Positions 62,146 through 64,000 of a DNA stretch of 64,000 nucleotides are shown in pieces. This DNA comes from Anoplopoma fimbria. Its lineage: Eukaryota; Chordata; Actinopteri; Perciformes; Anoplopomatidae. A program made the position numbers and the translations under genes. The stretch lies in NCBI RefSeq assembly GCF_027596085.1, contig NC_072450.1:1157002-1221001 (forward strand), in the 5' to 3' direction. The notes beneath the pieces were generated by a model. It had not been told where the DNA came from. It searched no databases and was given only the letters and a program-made list of their open reading frames with translations. The first letter of the stretch is position 1. Each line of letters starts with the position of its first letter.

Positions 62146-63678
62146 GATACAGACATTTTGTTTTGCCACCAAATCTTTTCAACGCTTAGAAGTCAGTAAA
62201 CCAACAAAAGTTCTGAATGTTATACTTTTACTTTGTTTTAGTAATTTATAGTGTTTTCTTCTATACAACCACGATTGTTATTCCCAACATCCCTACTTGT
62301 GACTACGTACCACAAACAACCAAAGAGCATCCTGATGAATTCACTCTTCTTTCCTTTTTCTAGTCCGATTTCAGGAACAGGTCCTAATTTACCAGACTGT
62401 AAAGTTATGTGAAATACTCACCAATAAAAAGCAAAGTCATCAGTAGATTCAATCAAACTATCACAGAATGTGGTAAAAAAAAAAGGACAAAATTGACTCC
62501 AACTACATGTTAGTGTTAATCCTTGAAGTCTTCTCTGATGTAGAACTTTACTTCAGAAATCTCACCTTTGTGTCACTAACGGGTAGTTTATGTAGACGTA
62601 CTCGGTTAAGGACACGCCCACAGACGCTGCTTCAACAGGACCAGGTCAAGAGGACGAGGCAGTCCTGGATCAGGTTCTAGAAGCACAACAATCCCGAACA
62701 AAAAAGACCGGCTCTAAATGAATTTAAGAAAAAGCACAGAAACCCTGTTTAGTTTAACCAATCAGAAGAAACTAGAGGATCCCAACAAGAATTCTGCAAA
62801 GAAATACAGATCTGCTCATCCAGAGCAAATGAAATACTACAAAATATTAATTAACGAATATTCTCTATAATAAACATGGTTTGAACTCAATTATTGACGT
62901 CAAGCATAAACCAGCATCAGTCAGGCCGTACTTATGAGCTCCTTTGAGTTGGTTCCAGTTTATTTTTCTGTCAATAACTCATTTGATTCACTCCAAATTC
63001 ACCATCTTTATAAAGGTAATAAAACGTCTTTAACTGGTCCAACACGTGTTTGTTCACTCTGGAATCTGATTTAATGACCTGATTAGAGGACTTTTTTATT
63101 CCGGTATGTTTAAGCTCACATTCCTCTCCGTCAAATCATCCATCAACTGAAAAGTGATTAAAATCACTGACATGAAACAAAAGTGCAGCTTTAAACTGGT
63201 CTGAGATCAGAGTTCAGGTCTAACCTTTAAATCAAACATCTCCCCGTCAGTTACAAACATCTCGTCCTCCAGAAGGAGTTCACGTTCCTCTAAAGCCGAC
63301 CAGCTTTAACAGCTGATCTGAATACGAAGAGAAAGACGACGAGAGACAAAAGAGCCGACACCTCCCGAGGTTTAAACGCCTCACCCCCGCCCGACGCCTC
63401 CCTCACTGATCCTCTATTCATATCCCCCACAGGAGTCCCATCGACCCCCCCACACCCTCCCCACAGGGCCAACAACCCCCATTAAGCCATGTTGGGAAAA
63501 CACATCACCCATTAGGACCAAAACACCCCCAACACCTCCAGTAAACTACGACTGGAACAGAAAAGAGTCAAACAGAAGACGAATACAACAGAAACTCTAC
63601 AAGTCTTTGACCTACAACTTCTAGAAACAGTCAGAAAGGGTTTCTCACCATATAGAATGGTAAACTCAGCCGACTGCT
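62146..63678. other. no gene recognised
   Basis: AT-rich sequence with a C-rich patch at about 63360-63480. No coding signal is seen. Confidence 0.5.
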
Positions 63679-64000
63679 CAAACTGATTCAATCCAGATCA
63701 GAAATCCTGTTTAGACAAAAGCAAAGGTCATAGGAGGTCAAACAGTTCCATCATCCCAGAATCATTTCATCGACGGTATTTAAGAAGTGAACGTAGTCAT
63801 CATGACGTCTCTTTGGTTTGTGGACGTTTTGAAGCCTCAAGTTTGGCATTTTAGACAACGCCATCTTGTTTTTTTGCAACCAGTGAACAGGAAGTGACCA
63901 TATATGGACTGAGGAGGAGTGACGTAGAGACGCCGTATACGTCTCTGGTGTCGACCTGTCAATCAGTGTGTAGCCCCGCCCTAAAGCATCCCCTGCTTTA
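63679..64000 (+). repeat. dispersed repeat R1, copy d, cut by window end
   Basis: Near identical to 56251-56572. It is cut off before the CTCF-like motif seen in the other copies. Confidence 0.85.

Overview
The window looks like vertebrate, most probably teleost (percomorph-type) fish, nuclear DNA. It is AT-rich and intron-rich, with about a dozen long uninterrupted CA/GT microsatellites, many minisatellites, a Tc1-like transposon, L2/CR1-type LINE 3' ends and a tRNA-derived SINE. One protein-coding gene of the host is recognisable.

From about 24.2 kb down to 3.4 kb, on the minus strand, lies a gene for the bifunctional matriglycan polymerase LARGE, best matched to LARGE2 (large2). I traced 14 coding exons with GT-AG boundaries. 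Their joined length is 2250 nt, i.e. 749 codons plus stop, which is the normal length for the family. The order is: signal anchor, stem with coiled coil, xylosyltransferase domain (DTD motif), glucuronyltransferase domain (DVD motif), C-terminus. One thing is wrong in an otherwise perfect model: the second coding exon has an in-frame TAA (codon 89). It is best explained by two compensating one-base indels in the stem region, from assembly error or a real lesion. The 5' non-coding exon(s) and promoter were not identified, and the 3' UTR end is uncertain (bases 1-3370).

The large2 introns hold unusual arrays. Four minisatellites and one AT repeat end within about 6-30 bases of an exon edge. The first intron also holds an L2/CR1-type LINE fragment.

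From 24.2 to 64 kb I see no host gene. This part holds transposon-derived and simple repeats: a palindromic fold-back element (27.3-27.8 kb), several unnamed dispersed repeat families (called R1 to R6 here), a SINE (38.9-39.2 kb), a degenerate Tc1-like element with ~200-bp inverted repeats (39.7-41.3 kb), a second near-identical LINE copy (48.2-49.7 kb), an 11-bp satellite of about 0.9 kb (58.2-59.1 kb), a 36-bp minisatellite (60.2-60.6 kb) and a perfect 42-bp palindrome (61.5 kb). The R1 copies carry a strong CTCF-like motif. Long open frames in the microsatellites and minisatellites are artefacts of repeat composition.

No novel multi-gene system was found. The best leads are the broken stem exon of large2, the tandem arrays hugging its splice sites, and the CTCF-like motif spread by R1.
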